The notes below the pieces were generated by a model. That model was not told where the DNA came from. It ran no database searches and saw only the letters and a program-made list of their open reading frames with translations. Positions 10,106-18,488 of a stretch of DNA of 46,356 bases are shown in pieces. This DNA comes from Mycobacterium sp. 1554424.7 (GTDB lineage Bacteria > Actinomycetota > Actinomycetes > Mycobacteriales > Mycobacteriaceae). Position numbers and translations under genes: made by a program. Location of the stretch: contig NZ_LZSE01000019.1 in assembly GCF_001665295.1 (NCBI RefSeq), positions 1-46,356 of the forward strand, written 5' to 3'. Each line of letters opens with the position of its first letter. The first letter of the stretch is position 1.

Positions 10106-11673
10106 CCGCTCGCGAGGGAAGCCAGCACGGCCATCGCGGCGTTGTGGCCGCCGATCCCCGACACCGCCCCGCCGCGGCGGGCGCCCGAGCCGCACAACAT
10201 GATTCGCTCGTGGGCCGTCGCGACGCCCCATTGCCGCGCGGGGGTGTCCAGCGGGTCGTCATCGTCGGCGAACGGCCACGCCAGCCCGCCGTGAAAGATG
10301 TTGCCGGCGGTCATGCCCAGCGTGCGGTGCAGGTCCAGGGTGGTCGTCGTCTCGATGCAGGGGCGGCCGCGGGCGTCGGCCATTAGCATGTCCTGAATCG
10401 GTTCGGCCAGAACGGAATTCAGCGACTCCAGCACCGCGTCGGTCAGCCGGTCGCGCAGCGCGCCGTCGTAAGTGCCGTCGAACAGCGAGTGCGGGGTATG
10501 CAGGCCGAACACCGTCATCGTGTGCGCGCCCGAGGCGCGCAGCTCGGTGGACAAGATGCTGGGGTCGGTCAGCGAATGGCAATAGGCCTCGCACGGCAGC
10601 GGATCCGGGATGTGGCCGCCGGCCGCGCGCCGGTACCCGGCGTCAAGTTGGGTCCAGGTCTCGTTGACGTGGAACGTCCCGGCGAACGCCTGCTCGGGTG
10701 CGACGGCGCGGTCGCGCAACCGGGGCAGCCGCCGCAGCACCATGTTCACCTTGACCTGCGCGCCCTGGGCCGGCGGCGCGGGTCGTTCGCCGAGTAGCCC
10801 GGCCAGGATCGTCGGTGTCACGCCGGCCAGAACGAATCGGCCGCGGACTTCGTGCTCGTCGCCGTCTCGCCGGTAGCACACGCGACCGTCGGGTCCGACG
10901 GCGAAAACGTCTGCGCCGGTTATTATTTCGGCGCCGTGACGGGAGGCCGCCGCCGTTAGTCCCGCCGTCACCGAGCCCATCCCGCCGACGGGAACGTCCC
11001 AGTCGCCGGTGCCGCCGCCGAGCACGTGATACAGGAAGCAGACGTTCTGCCGCAGCGACGGATCGTCGAGGCGGGCGAAGGTGCCGATGAGCGCGTCGGT
11101 CGCGATCACGCCGCGCACCAGGTCGTTGCCGACCGCGCCGGCGATGGCGTGGCCGATCGGCTCGTCGACCATGGCGTGCCACGCGGCCGCCGCGCCGGGA
11201 TCGCCGGCGTCGGTGACGTGCCGTCGGGCCTGCTCGCGGGTGCGCAGCGGCTCGAGCAGCGTCGGCCAGAGCCGCTGGGTGACCAGCCGGCAGCGCTGGT
11301 AGAACGCGGCGAAACGGGGCTCGTCGTCGGCGGCGCCGACGGCGCCGAACTGGCCGGGGCGCCCGATCAGCAACCCGGTGCGGCCCCCGGTGGCGGGGTC
11401 GGGGGTGTACGAGGAGAACCTTCGGCCAACCAACCGCACGCCGATCCCCAGGTCGTCGACGATGCGGGACGGCAGCAGGCTGACCAGGTACGAATACCGC
11501 GACAGCCGAACGTCGACGCCGTCGAAGGCCCGCACCGACACCGCGGCCCCGCCGACTTGCGCCAGCCGTTCCAGCAATCGCACCCGGAGGCCGGCCCGGG
11601 CCAGGTAGCCGGCCGCGACCAGCGCGTTGTGGCCCCCGCCGACGATGACGACGTCGACCTCCGAAGGGGACAC
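10075..11673 (-). CDS. FAD-dependent phytoene-desaturase-like oxidoreductase (Rv0897c type)
   Basis: The 532-residue protein has an N-terminal FAD dinucleotide fold ([23 protein letters not shown], about 5-27, followed by E35) and continues [15 protein letters not shown], as in CrtI/PYROXD2-type amine and carotenoid oxidoreductases. The C-terminus carries the second FAD segment, [29 protein letters not shown]. The substrate is unknown. The GTG start (11671-11673) is 2 bp after the stop of the DUF2630 gene, so the two are translationally coupled. The Mtb homologue is of the same size. Confidence 0.9.
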   Translation of the reverse strand: MSPSEVDVVIVGGGHNALVAAGYLARAGLRVRLLERLAQVGGAAVSVRAFDGVDVRLSRYSYLVSLLPSRIVDDLGIGVRLVGRRFSSYTPDPATGGRTGLLIGRPGQFGAVGAADDEPRFAAFYQRCRLVTQRLWPTLLEPLRTREQARRHVTDAGDPGAAAAWHAMVDEPIGHAIAGAVGNDLVRGVIATDALIGTFARLDDPSLRQNVCFLYHVLGGGTGDWDVPVGGMGSVTAGLTAAASRHGAEIITGADVFAVGPDGRVCYRRDGDEHEVRGRFVLAGVTPTILAGLLGERPAPPAQGAQVKVNMVLRRLPRLRDRAVAPEQAFAGTFHVNETWTQLDAGYRRAAGGHIPDPLPCEAYCHSLTDPSILSTELRASGAHTMTVFGLHTPHSLFDGTYDGALRDRLTDAVLESLNSVLAEPIQDMLMADARGRPCIETTTTLDLHRTLGMTAGNIFHGGLAWPFADDDDPLDTPARQWGVATAHERIMLCGSGARRGGAVSGIGGHNAAMAVLASLASGHKSPPKPAD

Positions 11674-11675
11674 TC

Positions 11676-11939
11676 TCAGCCCAGGTAGCCCTCGACCTCG
11701 TCGGGCGGGCGCACCTGCGCCTCGCGCGGGTCACCGCCGGTTTCGCGCAGCGCCCGGCGCTGCCGCAGCAGGTCCCAGCACTGGTCGAGTTCAACCTCCA
11801 GCCGGCGCAGGCGTTCGTGCTCCTCGTCCGTGCTGATGTCGCCGTGCTGCAGCTGCGCCCGCAGGTTCTTCTCCTCGGCGACCAGCCCGCGGATGTGTGC
11901 CAGGGTTTCGCTGTCGGTCGGTTTGTTGCCGTTGGCCAT
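11676..11939 (-). CDS. DUF2630 small protein (Rv0898c type)
   Basis: This 87-residue, charged, helical protein begins MANGNKPTDSETLAHIRGLV and includes the DUF2630 core (EEKNLRAQLQHGDISTDEEH ... ELDQCWDLLRQRRALR), ending DEVEGYLG. Its function is unknown; the heptad-like leucines suggest a helical hairpin or coiled coil. The ATG at 11937-11939 is chosen by family length (87 aa in Mtb). Its gene leads the two-gene unit with the FAD oxidoreductase and is divergent from arfA over 108 bp. Confidence 0.88.
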   Translation of the reverse strand: MANGNKPTDSETLAHIRGLVAEEKNLRAQLQHGDISTDEEHERLRRLEVELDQCWDLLRQRRALRETGGDPREAQVRPPDEVEGYLG

Positions 11940-12047
11940 GGGTCTAGTGTGCCCGACTTGGCAGGCGCTGCCGCGTTGACTGGGTAGGCTGCATATCGCC
12001 TGCAAGGTGCAAAACGTCGGGGGAGCGAACCGAGGGGAGAAGTAAAG

Positions 12048-13022
12048 GTGGGGGTAGGAACGGGTTTGCGGCAGTCGCCCGCAAGCACCGACTCGGCGCG
12101 GGCGGCAGAGGTTCACCGGCCCCCGGCCGGCCTGCCCTGGCTGATCGCCGCGGCGGTAATTCCGTTGCTGATAGCGGCGATCGGCTACGGCGCGTTCGGG
12201 TCACCGCGACCGGCCCACGGCTCGGCGCCGGCGGCGGGGGCGTCGACCACGTCCGGCGCCCCGAAGTTGTCGTTGGCGCCGCTGTCAATCACCCGCAACG
12301 GCAACGACTTCACGCTCATCGGCGACTTTCCCGACGACTCCGCCAAGGCGGCGCTGCTGACGGCGCTCAACGGCACCCTGCCGCCGGGTGCCCACATCGT
12401 CGACCAGATCCACATCAATCCCAATATCGACGCGCTCGATTTCTCAAAGGCCGAACCGATATTCAAGGACAGCGCCTCGATTCCCGACTTCAGTCTCGTG
12501 GTCAACGGGGACACAATCACCTTGGCGGGCACGGCCGCATCGCCCGACCAAAAGAACGCCGTGAGTCAGGAGGCGGCGCGCACCTGGTCCACCCTGAAGG
12601 TCGTTGACAAGCTTGTGGTTAACGGGCCGGTGCTTCCGCCACCGCCGCCCGCCGCGGCGCAATGCACCGATCTGCAATCGGCAATCAATGCGGTGACGGG
12701 CGGGCCGATCTTGTTCGGGAACGACGGGTTCAGCCTGACCCCGGCCGACAACCAGATGCTGATTCAGGTGTCCGTCAGGCTCAAGGCATGCCCGGCCGCG
12801 CACGTGGCGATCAACGGTTTCAGCGACAATTCCGGGACCGAGGCGATCAACGTCGCGTTGAGCGGCCAGCGGGCCCAACGGGTCGCCGACTTCCTGGTCG
12901 CCAACGGTGTCGCGGGCACGGTGCTGATCGTCAAAGGCGTCGGCTCGGTCAACCCCGTCGCCTCCAACGACACGGTCGACGGTCGCATGAAGAACCGCCG
13001 CGTCGAAATCGTTGTGAGCTAA
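12048..13022 (+). CDS. arfA: Channel-forming protein ArfA (OmpATb)
   Basis: The protein has 324 residues with an N-terminal cytoplasmic stretch, one membrane helix (about 31-48, WLIAAAVIPLLIAAIGYG), two BON-like modules (about 85-190, including LIGDFPDDSAKAALLTALNG and ITLAGTAASPDQKNAVSQEA) and a C-terminal OmpA peptidoglycan-binding domain (about 205-324) with INGFSDNSGTEAINVALSGQ and GRMKNRRVEIVVS. Two cysteines (in QCTDL and KACPA) can form the family disulfide. In M. tuberculosis the arf operon supports ammonia release and adaptation to acid. The GTG start follows GAGGGGAGA (12032-12040). arfB starts 11 bp after the stop. Confidence 0.95.
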   Translation: MGVGTGLRQSPASTDSARAAEVHRPPAGLPWLIAAAVIPLLIAAIGYGAFGSPRPAHGSAPAAGASTTSGAPKLSLAPLSITRNGNDFTLIGDFPDDSAKAALLTALNGTLPPGAHIVDQIHINPNIDALDFSKAEPIFKDSASIPDFSLVVNGDTITLAGTAASPDQKNAVSQEAARTWSTLKVVDKLVVNGPVLPPPPPAAAQCTDLQSAINAVTGGPILFGNDGFSLTPADNQMLIQVSVRLKACPAAHVAINGFSDNSGTEAINVALSGQRAQRVADFLVANGVAGTVLIVKGVGSVNPVASNDTVDGRMKNRRVEIVVS

Positions 13023-13033
13023 GGAGACCCGTC

Positions 13034-13183
13034 ATGGATTTCGTGATCCAGTGGTTGTGGTACCTGCTCGCGTTCCTGGCGGGCTCGGCCGTTGCCCGCG
13101 TGATCGCCAATATCTTGAACAAACGCGTTATCGTCGAGGAAGTCCCCGCGGTTCCGAACGGTCATGAGATGGGCGACGAGTGA
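13034..13183 (+). CDS. arfB: Channel accessory protein ArfB
   Basis: This 49-residue protein starts MDFVIQWLWYLLAFLAGSAV with one membrane helix over about residues 4-27, followed by a short charged tail ending HEMGDE. AAGGAG (13021-13026) precedes the ATG by 7 bases. The final TGA (13181-13183) shares its last base with the arfC ATG, so the arf genes are translationally coupled. The Mtb protein is 50 aa. It is thought to be needed with ArfC for ArfA function. Confidence 0.9.
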   Translation: MDFVIQWLWYLLAFLAGSAVARVIANILNKRVIVEEVPAVPNGHEMGDE

Positions 13184-14424
13184 TGAACCACGTGCACTGG
13201 TGGCTTTTCGCCCTGTCGTTCGTGACGGGGTTGGTGTTGACGCTCGCGCTGCGGGTGCGCCCCGTCAAACGTCAAGTGCCAGTGGCGGCGACGAAAGTCC
13301 GCGCCGCTGCCGCTGCCGCGGACGCCGAGCCGGAGGCCGAGCCGGAGCCGTCCACCACCCTGATCCCCGCCGAGATCCCCGCCGAGCCGGAGGTCGTCCC
13401 CGTCGCCGAAGAGCGGCCGACGGCGACGATGCCTGTCCAGCATGACTTGTTGATGAGGAAGCCTCCCGAGCCGGACGAGCCTGAGACGACGAAAGTACCG
13501 GCCGCGGACGAGCCGGCGACCACGCTGACTCCCGTCGAGCAACCGCCCGAGGCGACGCAGAACCCGACCGCGGACGAGCCGCCGACCACGCCTGCGGCCG
13601 CGGAGGAATCGCCCAAGCCGGCCCGGTCCTTCCGTCGGAGGTTCCTGCCAAAGCGGTCGCGGACCGCCGAAGACCCGCCGACGGAAATCATCCCGATCGA
13701 GCGACTGACCGAGCTCGCGCAGGCTCCCGTCGAGCCGGAGCCGGCGGCGCCGGAGATTCCCGCCGACCAACAGCCGACCGCCATGGTCCCGGTCGAGCCG
13801 GAGCCCGAGACGACACAGATTCCCGTCGACCAAGAACCGCCGACGACCATGATCCCCGTCGAGCCGGAGCCCGAGACCACGGAGATACCCGTCGCCCCGG
13901 AGCCGCCCGCCGCCGCGGCCGAAGAGCCACCCAAGACCGGGTTTTCCTTCCTTCGCCGATTTTTTGAACCGGCCGCCGAAAAGCCCCCGACGGGCAAGCG
14001 ACCGGCCGCGAAAAAGGCCCCCGCGAAGAAGGGCCGCCCGGCCGCCAAGGGATCGCCGACCAAGAAGGCGCCGGCCGGCAAAAGGCCGCCGCCACGAAAG
14101 GTTCCGCCGGGCAAGAGGCCCCCGGGCGCCAACGCGCGGCCGGCGAAGCAGCCGCCGACCAAGAAGCCGCAGGCTGTGCAACAGTCGCCCACCAACTGGA
14201 CCCCGGTCCTGCCGTACGAGCCCTACGGGCCGGGCTCGGCACGCGCCACCCCCGACGGCGGCGGACCGGCGGGCTGGCTGGTGAAGGGTCGGTCGGACAC
14301 CCGGCTGTACTACACCCCCGACGATCCGACCTACGACCCGACCGTCGCGCAGGTCTGGTTCAAGGACGAGGAAGCCGCCGCGCGGGCCTACTTCACGCCC
14401 TGGTGCAAGAGTTCGAGGAAATAA
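13183..14424 (+). CDS. arfC: Channel accessory protein ArfC, long sunset-domain form
   Basis: The protein has 413 residues: an N-terminal membrane helix (about 6-24), a very long low-complexity acidic Pro/Glu/Thr/Val region (about 40-240) with a near-exact 22-residue tandem repeat, a basic Lys/Ala/Pro region (about 265-325, PAKK- and PTKK-like units as in histone-like tails) and a C-terminal sunset domain (about 365-410, GWLVKGRSDTRLYYTPDDPTY ... FKDEEAAARAYFTPW). Mtb ArfC is, as I recall, only about 174 aa, so the middle is expanded. The ATG shares one base with the arfB stop. The function of the extension is unknown; it could span or bind the cell wall. Confidence 0.88.
   Translation: MNHVHWWLFALSFVTGLVLTLALRVRPVKRQVPVAATKVRAAAAAADAEPEAEPEPSTTLIPAEIPAEPEVVPVAEERPTATMPVQHDLLMRKPPEPDEPETTKVPAADEPATTLTPVEQPPEATQNPTADEPPTTPAAAEESPKPARSFRRRFLPKRSRTAEDPPTEIIPIERLTELAQAPVEPEPAAPEIPADQQPTAMVPVEPEPETTQIPVDQEPPTTMIPVEPEPETTEIPVAPEPPAAAAEEPPKTGFSFLRRFFEPAAEKPPTGKRPAAKKAPAKKGRPAAKGSPTKKAPAGKRPPPRKVPPGKRPPGANARPAKQPPTKKPQAVQQSPTNWTPVLPYEPYGPGSARATPDGGGPAGWLVKGRSDTRLYYTPDDPTYDPTVAQVWFKDEEAAARAYFTPWCKSSRK
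13783..13914 (+). repeat. Tandem 66-bp repeat inside arfC
   Basis: Two in-frame 66-bp units (13783-13848 and 13849-13914) encode 22-residue copies starting M(V/I)PVEPEPETT and continuing (Q/E)IPV. A degenerate third unit precedes them. A 20-base core at 13792-13811 is identical at 13858-13877. This is a likely site of length variation between strains. Confidence 0.75.
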
Positions 14425-14429
14425 CCGAT

Positions 14430-15770
14430 CTAGGTCGGCGCGGGGATGCGCAGCAGCAGCCGCGCGCCGCCCAGCGGGCTGTCCTCGAGCGAGGCCGTGC
14501 CCCCGTGCAGGTGGGCCTGCTGGGCCACCAACGCCAGCCCCAGGCCCGACCCCGAATGCGAGGCCGTCGACCCGCGGGAGAACCGCTCGAACACCACCTG
14601 ACGCTCGGCCTCCGGCACCCCGCTGCCGTTGTCGTCGACCGCGATTTCCACCCCGGCCCGCGAGCTGACCGCCGATAACTGGACCCTCGTGGCGCCGCCG
14701 TGTTTGACGGCGTTGGCGATCGCGTTGTCGACCGCGAGGCGTAGCCCCGCAGGCAATCCCACGATGATGCAGGTCGGCGACGGCACCAGGGAGACGTCGA
14801 GGTCCGGGTAGACCCGGATGGCGTCGTGGGCCGCGCGATCCAGCAACTCGGTGATGTCGACGGGCACGTGATCGTCCGACGTCGACAGCTCGCCCTGCGC
14901 CAGCCGCTCCAGCGCGCTCAGGGTGGCCTCGATCCGCGACTGGGTGCGGATGACGTCGCTGACCACCTCTTTGCGTTGGTCGTCGGACAGGTCCAGCGTG
15001 GAGAGCACTTCGAGGTTGGTGCGCATCGCAGTCAGCGGGGTGCGCAGCTCGTGCGAGGACACCGCCGCGAAGTCGCGGGCCGACGCAAGCGCCTCCTTGG
15101 TCCGGTTCTGCTCGTCCCAGATGCGCTGCAGCATCCCCCGCATCGCCTCGGCGATCTCGACGGCCTCGCTGGCACCGTGCACTTCGACCCGTGGCGCCTC
15201 GTCCCCGGCGTCGATCGACCGGGTCTGCTGGGCGAGCTGCTTGAAGGGGCGCACCGCGAACGCGGCCAGCAGCCACGCGAACACCGCCGCCGCGCCGATG
15301 GCGAATCCGCAGATCAGCATCACACGGCGATGCAGGTTGTTGGTCTCGGCGATGGTGGCGTCGTACGTCGCGCCCACCGCCAGCGACGTCGGCACCGGCC
15401 CCGGAATCTCCACCGTCCGCACCCGGTAGCGCACCCCCCGGACGTAGGTGTCGGCGTAGTCGACGTCCAGCTTCGGCAGCGTCACGTCGGAGTTCGACTT
15501 GACCAGATCCCCGCGGCGGATCGTCATGATGGCGTCGCGGTCGTTGGGCGAACGCGGGGTTTCGTCGAGGCCGCGCGGCAGGAAGGGGATCGCGAAGCCC
15601 GCGGCCTCGTCGAGCCGGCGGTCCAGCCGCTCCTTGCGGTCGTTGGTGATCCCGACCCAAACGACGGTGCCGACGATCAGCACCGGGATCGCGGCGCCGA
15701 TGGCCGTCGCGAGCACCACCCGGGTCCGCAGCGAAGGCGTACGGGCGAAGATCCGGGACAGCAGGTTCAT
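14430..15770 (-). CDS. prrB: Sensor histidine kinase PrrB
   Basis: This 446-residue membrane kinase has helix 1 at about 18-40 (VVLATAIGAAIPVLIVGTVV), an extracytoplasmic sensor loop, helix 2 at about 149-171, and a HAMP region (RPFKQLAQQTRSIDAG). The phosphoacceptor is H240 in SSHELRTPL. ATPase boxes: N (VDNAIANAVKHGG), G1 (DDNGSGVPE), F (FERFSRG) and G2 (GSGLGLALVAQQ). The start at 15768-15770 (MNLLSRIF) gives exactly the Mtb length of 446 aa and is preferred over two in-frame upstream ATG codons. It follows prrA with a 27-bp gap. PrrAB is described as essential in M. tuberculosis and as induced early during macrophage infection. Confidence 0.96.
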   Translation of the reverse strand: MNLLSRIFARTPSLRTRVVLATAIGAAIPVLIVGTVVWVGITNDRKERLDRRLDEAAGFAIPFLPRGLDETPRSPNDRDAIMTIRRGDLVKSNSDVTLPKLDVDYADTYVRGVRYRVRTVEIPGPVPTSLAVGATYDATIAETNNLHRRVMLICGFAIGAAAVFAWLLAAFAVRPFKQLAQQTRSIDAGDEAPRVEVHGASEAVEIAEAMRGMLQRIWDEQNRTKEALASARDFAAVSSHELRTPLTAMRTNLEVLSTLDLSDDQRKEVVSDVIRTQSRIEATLSALERLAQGELSTSDDHVPVDITELLDRAAHDAIRVYPDLDVSLVPSPTCIIVGLPAGLRLAVDNAIANAVKHGGATRVQLSAVSSRAGVEIAVDDNGSGVPEAERQVVFERFSRGSTASHSGSGLGLALVAQQAHLHGGTASLEDSPLGGARLLLRIPAPT

Positions 15771-15797
15771 GGCGTGCGTCATTCGGTCATTGCGCAA

Positions 15798-16508
15798 CTA
15801 CTGCATTCGCAGCACGAACCCGACTCCGCGGACGGTGTGCAGCAACCGCGGGCCGCCGTTGGCCTCCAGCTTGCGACGCAGGTACCCGATGAACACGTCG
15901 ACGACGTTGGTGTCGGCCGCGAAGTCGTAGCCCCACACCAGCTCCAGCAGCTGGGCGCGGGACAGCACCGCGGTCTTGTGCTCGGCCAGCACGGCGAGCA
16001 GGTCGAACTCGCGCTTGGTCAGGTCGACGTCGACGCCGTTGACCCGGGCACGCCGGCCGGGGATGTCCACCTCCAGCGGGCCGACCGTGATGGTTTCGGA
16101 GGACGAGGTCGCGGTGGAGCCGCGGCGGCGCAGCAGCGCCTTCACGCGCGCCACCAGCTCGGCCAGCACGAACGGCTTGACCAGGTAATCGTCGGCGCCG
16201 GCCTCCAGCCCCGCCACCCGGTCGTCGACCGAACTGCGGGCCGACAGCACGCAGACGGGCACGTCGTTGTCCATGGCGCGCAGCGCCGTGACGACGCTCA
16301 CGCCGTCCAGCACGGGCATGTTGATATCGAGCACGATCGCGTCCGGGCGCGTCTCGGTGGCGCTGCGCAACGCCTCGGCGCCGTCGACCGCCGTCGACAC
16401 CTCGAATCCGGACAGGCGCAGGCCACGTTCCAGCGAGGCGAGTACGTCGGAGTCATCGTCAACGACCAATACCCGGGGCGAAGCGGCGGGAGTGTCCATG
16501 CCGCCCAT
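15798..16508 (-). CDS. prrA: Response regulator PrrA
   Basis: This 236-residue OmpR/PhoB-type regulator has a receiver domain (about 10-125) with acidic pocket residues in VVDDDSD, the phosphoacceptor D61 (VLDINMP), and the conserved K in YLVKPF. The winged-helix domain (about 140-233) includes [15 protein letters not shown] and the recognition region [15 protein letters not shown], ending [13 protein letters not shown]. It is co-transcribed with prrB. Length equals that of Mtb PrrA and the sequence appears nearly identical in the regions I recall. The 109 bp upstream contain a long hairpin that likely ends transcription of the monooxygenase gene before the prrA promoter. Confidence 0.97.
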   Translation of the reverse strand: MGGMDTPAASPRVLVVDDDSDVLASLERGLRLSGFEVSTAVDGAEALRSATETRPDAIVLDINMPVLDGVSVVTALRAMDNDVPVCVLSARSSVDDRVAGLEAGADDYLVKPFVLAELVARVKALLRRRGSTATSSSETITVGPLEVDIPGRRARVNGVDVDLTKREFDLLAVLAEHKTAVLSRAQLLELVWGYDFAADTNVVDVFIGYLRRKLEANGGPRLLHTVRGVGFVLRMQ

Positions 16509-16555
16509 TTTGCCTGATTGCCCGCGGTGTCTGTGGGAGGCGCGGCTCCGGCGCC

Positions 16556-16609
16556 AGCAGACGCAAAAGCCCCCTGAACTGGTCCCGATCGGGGGCTTTC
16601 ACGTCTGCT
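16556..16609 (-). terminator. Long hairpin downstream of the FAD monooxygenase gene
   Basis: AGCAGACG (16556-16563) and AAAGCCCCC (16566-16574) pair with GGGGGCTTT (16591-16599) and CGTCTGCT (16602-16609). This makes a 17-bp stem interrupted by one 2-base mismatch around a 16-nt loop. It lies 9 bp past the monooxygenase stop (16618) and before prrA on the same strand. The foot AGCAGACGCA is shared with the hairpin at 33545-33602. Confidence 0.75.
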
Positions 16610-16617
16610 CGGCGAAA

Positions 16618-17757
16618 TCAACGGCGGCGCAGGCCGCTGAGTTGAACCGCTAGCTGCCGTCGCACCCCGGGAACCCGCGCCGCCAGGCGGATTCCCGAGT
16701 TGCGGATCGGGCGCAACGGGCGCGGCAGGGTGGACATCCGGGTCAGGCGTCCGGTCAGTTTCAGCACCTGCTCGGCGTATCCGCGCTGGACGCCGGCGTA
16801 GGCGTCCAACGCCGCGTCGGGGCCACCGTGCACAACCTCGGCGAGCGCACCCGCCAGTGAGATCGCGTCGGTGATACCGAGATTCATGCCCTGCCCCCCG
16901 GCGGGGCTGTGCACGTGGGCGGCGTCACCGGCCAGCAACACTCGGCCGGACCGGTAGGTGTCGGCGACGCGGTGGTGGATGCGGAACCGCGTGCCCCACA
17001 ACAGGTCGGTGACCACCAACTCGCCGGGTCCGAAGGCGCGGGAATCCAGCAACGCCTGCACGAATTCGATCGACGGCGTCTTCGGTGCGTCCGCGGCCGG
17101 CGCGACGATGCGGAAGATGTCGCCGGGCAGCGGCGCCAGCACGGTCAGGCCTTGCGTGGCGTAGAACAGGATCACCTCGTCGCGGGGCGCCCCGCCGGCC
17201 AGCCGGACGTCGGCGAGCGTGAAGGACTCGGCGAATTCGCCTCCGGCGAAACCGATTCCGGCCTGTTCGCGCACCGTGCTGTGCATGCCGTCGGCGCCGA
17301 CGACATAGCCGGCCCGGATGGTGTCGCCGTCCTCGAAGGCGGCGGTAACGCCCGTTGCGTCCGTGGTCAGGCTGCTCAGGGTCTTGGGCCTTTGGACCGC
17401 GCCGCCCAGTTCACGCAGCCGCTCCAGCAGCAGCCGTTCGGTGTCGGCTTGGGACAGCATCAAGCTGTACGGATACTTCGTCGGCAGCTCGCTGAAGTCG
17501 ACCGGGATCAGGATTTGTCGCCCCGCGCGCATGGTGAAGCGCGGCGCGACCAGGCCCGCTTTGACCATCCGACGCGCCACGTCAAGCTCTTCGAGCGCTT
17601 CCAGCGTGCGTGCGTTCACCACGGCCGCGCGCGTCGTGTTCTGCCCCTCGGCCAGCGCGTCCGCGACGACCGTGCGGACCCCCTTGGCGATCAGGGCAGC
17701 GCCCAAAGCGAGGCCGGTCGGGCCGGCGCCCACCACCAGGACGTCGGTGTCGTTCAT
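16618..17757 (-). CDS. FAD-dependent monooxygenase (aromatic hydroxylase type)
   Basis: This 379-residue single-component flavin hydroxylase of the PHBH/UbiH group has an FAD Rossmann fold at the start (TDVLVVGAGPTGLALGAALIAKG), the DG motif (GYVVGADGMHSTVRE) that contacts FAD and NAD(P)H, and the GD motif (GRVLLAGDAAHVHSPAGGQGMNLGITDA). It would insert one oxygen into an aromatic or drug-like substrate. The ATG at 17755-17757 follows GAGAGGAG. It is transcribed away from a TetR regulator gene across a pair of 16-bp operators. A role in detoxifying the compound sensed by that regulator is the natural inference. Confidence 0.9.
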   Translation of the reverse strand: MNDTDVLVVGAGPTGLALGAALIAKGVRTVVADALAEGQNTTRAAVVNARTLEALEELDVARRMVKAGLVAPRFTMRAGRQILIPVDFSELPTKYPYSLMLSQADTERLLLERLRELGGAVQRPKTLSSLTTDATGVTAAFEDGDTIRAGYVVGADGMHSTVREQAGIGFAGGEFAESFTLADVRLAGGAPRDEVILFYATQGLTVLAPLPGDIFRIVAPAADAPKTPSIEFVQALLDSRAFGPGELVVTDLLWGTRFRIHHRVADTYRSGRVLLAGDAAHVHSPAGGQGMNLGITDAISLAGALAEVVHGGPDAALDAYAGVQRGYAEQVLKLTGRLTRMSTLPRPLRPIRNSGIRLAARVPGVRRQLAVQLSGLRRR

Positions 17758-17778
17758 GATTGGCTCCTCTCGTGTTAA

Positions 17779-17842
17779 GTCAACGCTTGTTGGCATAACT
17801 CCATGCTGGCGCGCCGGACGCGCAATGTCAACACTTGTTGGC
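17779..17842. promoter_or_regulatory. Two 16-bp operator copies between the monooxygenase and tetR genes
   Basis: GTCAACGCTTGTTGGC (17779-17794) and GTCAACACTTGTTGGC (17827-17842) differ by one base and each forms an imperfect palindrome, GTCAACA..TGTTG(A/G)C. A further half-site TTGTTGAC (17849-17856) abuts the tetR start. The right copy fills the region just upstream of the tetR -10 box; the left copy lies near the monooxygenase start. This is the expected layout for TetR autoregulation plus control of the divergent gene. Confidence 0.75.
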
Positions 17843-17843
17843 C

Positions 17844-17849
17844 TACAAT
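17844..17849 (+). promoter_or_regulatory. -10 box of a leaderless tetR promoter
   Basis: TACAAT matches the -10 consensus and ends 7 nt before the tetR ATG (17857), so the transcript should start at the initiation codon. No Shine-Dalgarno is present. It directly follows the right-hand operator copy. Confidence 0.6.
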
Positions 17850-17856
17850 TGTTGAC

Positions 17857-18426
17857 ATGAGGAGATCTTCGGAGCAGACCAAGGCCGCGATCCTGGCGGC
17901 GGCGCGCGAGCGCTTCGGCGCGTCCGGCTTCCAGGCAGCCACCATCCGGGCGATAGCCGCGGACGCCGGGGTGGATCCGGCGATGGTGATGCGGTACTAC
18001 GGCAGCAAGGACAAGCTGTTCGCCGCGGCGGCGGACTTCGACCTCAGGTTCCCGGAGTTCGCCGAGGGTGATCGCACGCAGGTCGGGCGCTCGGTGGTCC
18101 GGCACTTTCTCGAACGCTGGGAAGGCGACGAGGCGCTGGTCATCCTGCTGCGGTCCAGCGCCACCAATGGCGAAGCCGCGCAACGGATGCAGGAAATCTT
18201 CGGGACCCAACTGCAGCCCCTGGTGGCCACGCTCGTCCCGGCCGGGCAATCCGGGGTGCGGGCGGGCCTCATCGCGACCCAGATTCTGGGTATGGCCCTG
18301 TGCCGCTTCGTGTTACGACTGCCGCCGGTCGTCGCGATGAGCCGCGACGAGATCGTCGACTGGCTGGGGCCGACCGTCCAGCGTTACCTCGGGCTGCCGG
18401 AGGACGCTGCCGTCGCCCAGACTTAA
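17857..18426 (+). CDS. TetR-family transcriptional regulator
   Basis: The protein has 189 residues. The N-terminal helix-turn-helix domain (about 5-55) reads TKAAILAAARERFGASGFQAATIRAIAADAGVDPAMVMRYYGSKD, split over helices 1-3 with recognition helix PAMVMRYYG. The C-terminal part is a TetR_C_17-like ligand-binding and dimerisation region (VVRHFLERWEGDEALVILLRSS). It probably represses itself and the divergent monooxygenase gene through the repeated GTCAACA-type sites. The ATG at 17857 is chosen over an upstream in-frame ATG at 17803 that would place the operator inside the gene. Confidence 0.9.
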   Translation: MRRSSEQTKAAILAAARERFGASGFQAATIRAIAADAGVDPAMVMRYYGSKDKLFAAAADFDLRFPEFAEGDRTQVGRSVVRHFLERWEGDEALVILLRSSATNGEAAQRMQEIFGTQLQPLVATLVPAGQSGVRAGLIATQILGMALCRFVLRLPPVVAMSRDEIVDWLGPTVQRYLGLPEDAAVAQT

Positions 18427-18488
18427 GCCATTGCGATGCTCTGCGGCGTGTCGTGTGCGTGGTGTAAGTGTCGCGGGGACAGGCGGAT

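Noticed and set aside
13162-15660. Very long minus-strand frame of about 832 codons opposite arfC and over prrB
   Set aside because: It is a shadow created by repetitive GC-rich codons of arfC and prrB. Its translation shows Arg/Gly-rich sequence without family features, while arfC and prrB frames are clearly conserved.
18427-18488. Possible small RNA or terminator between tetR and accD3
   Set aside because: GTGT-rich sequence without a stable stem was found. I could not support any element.
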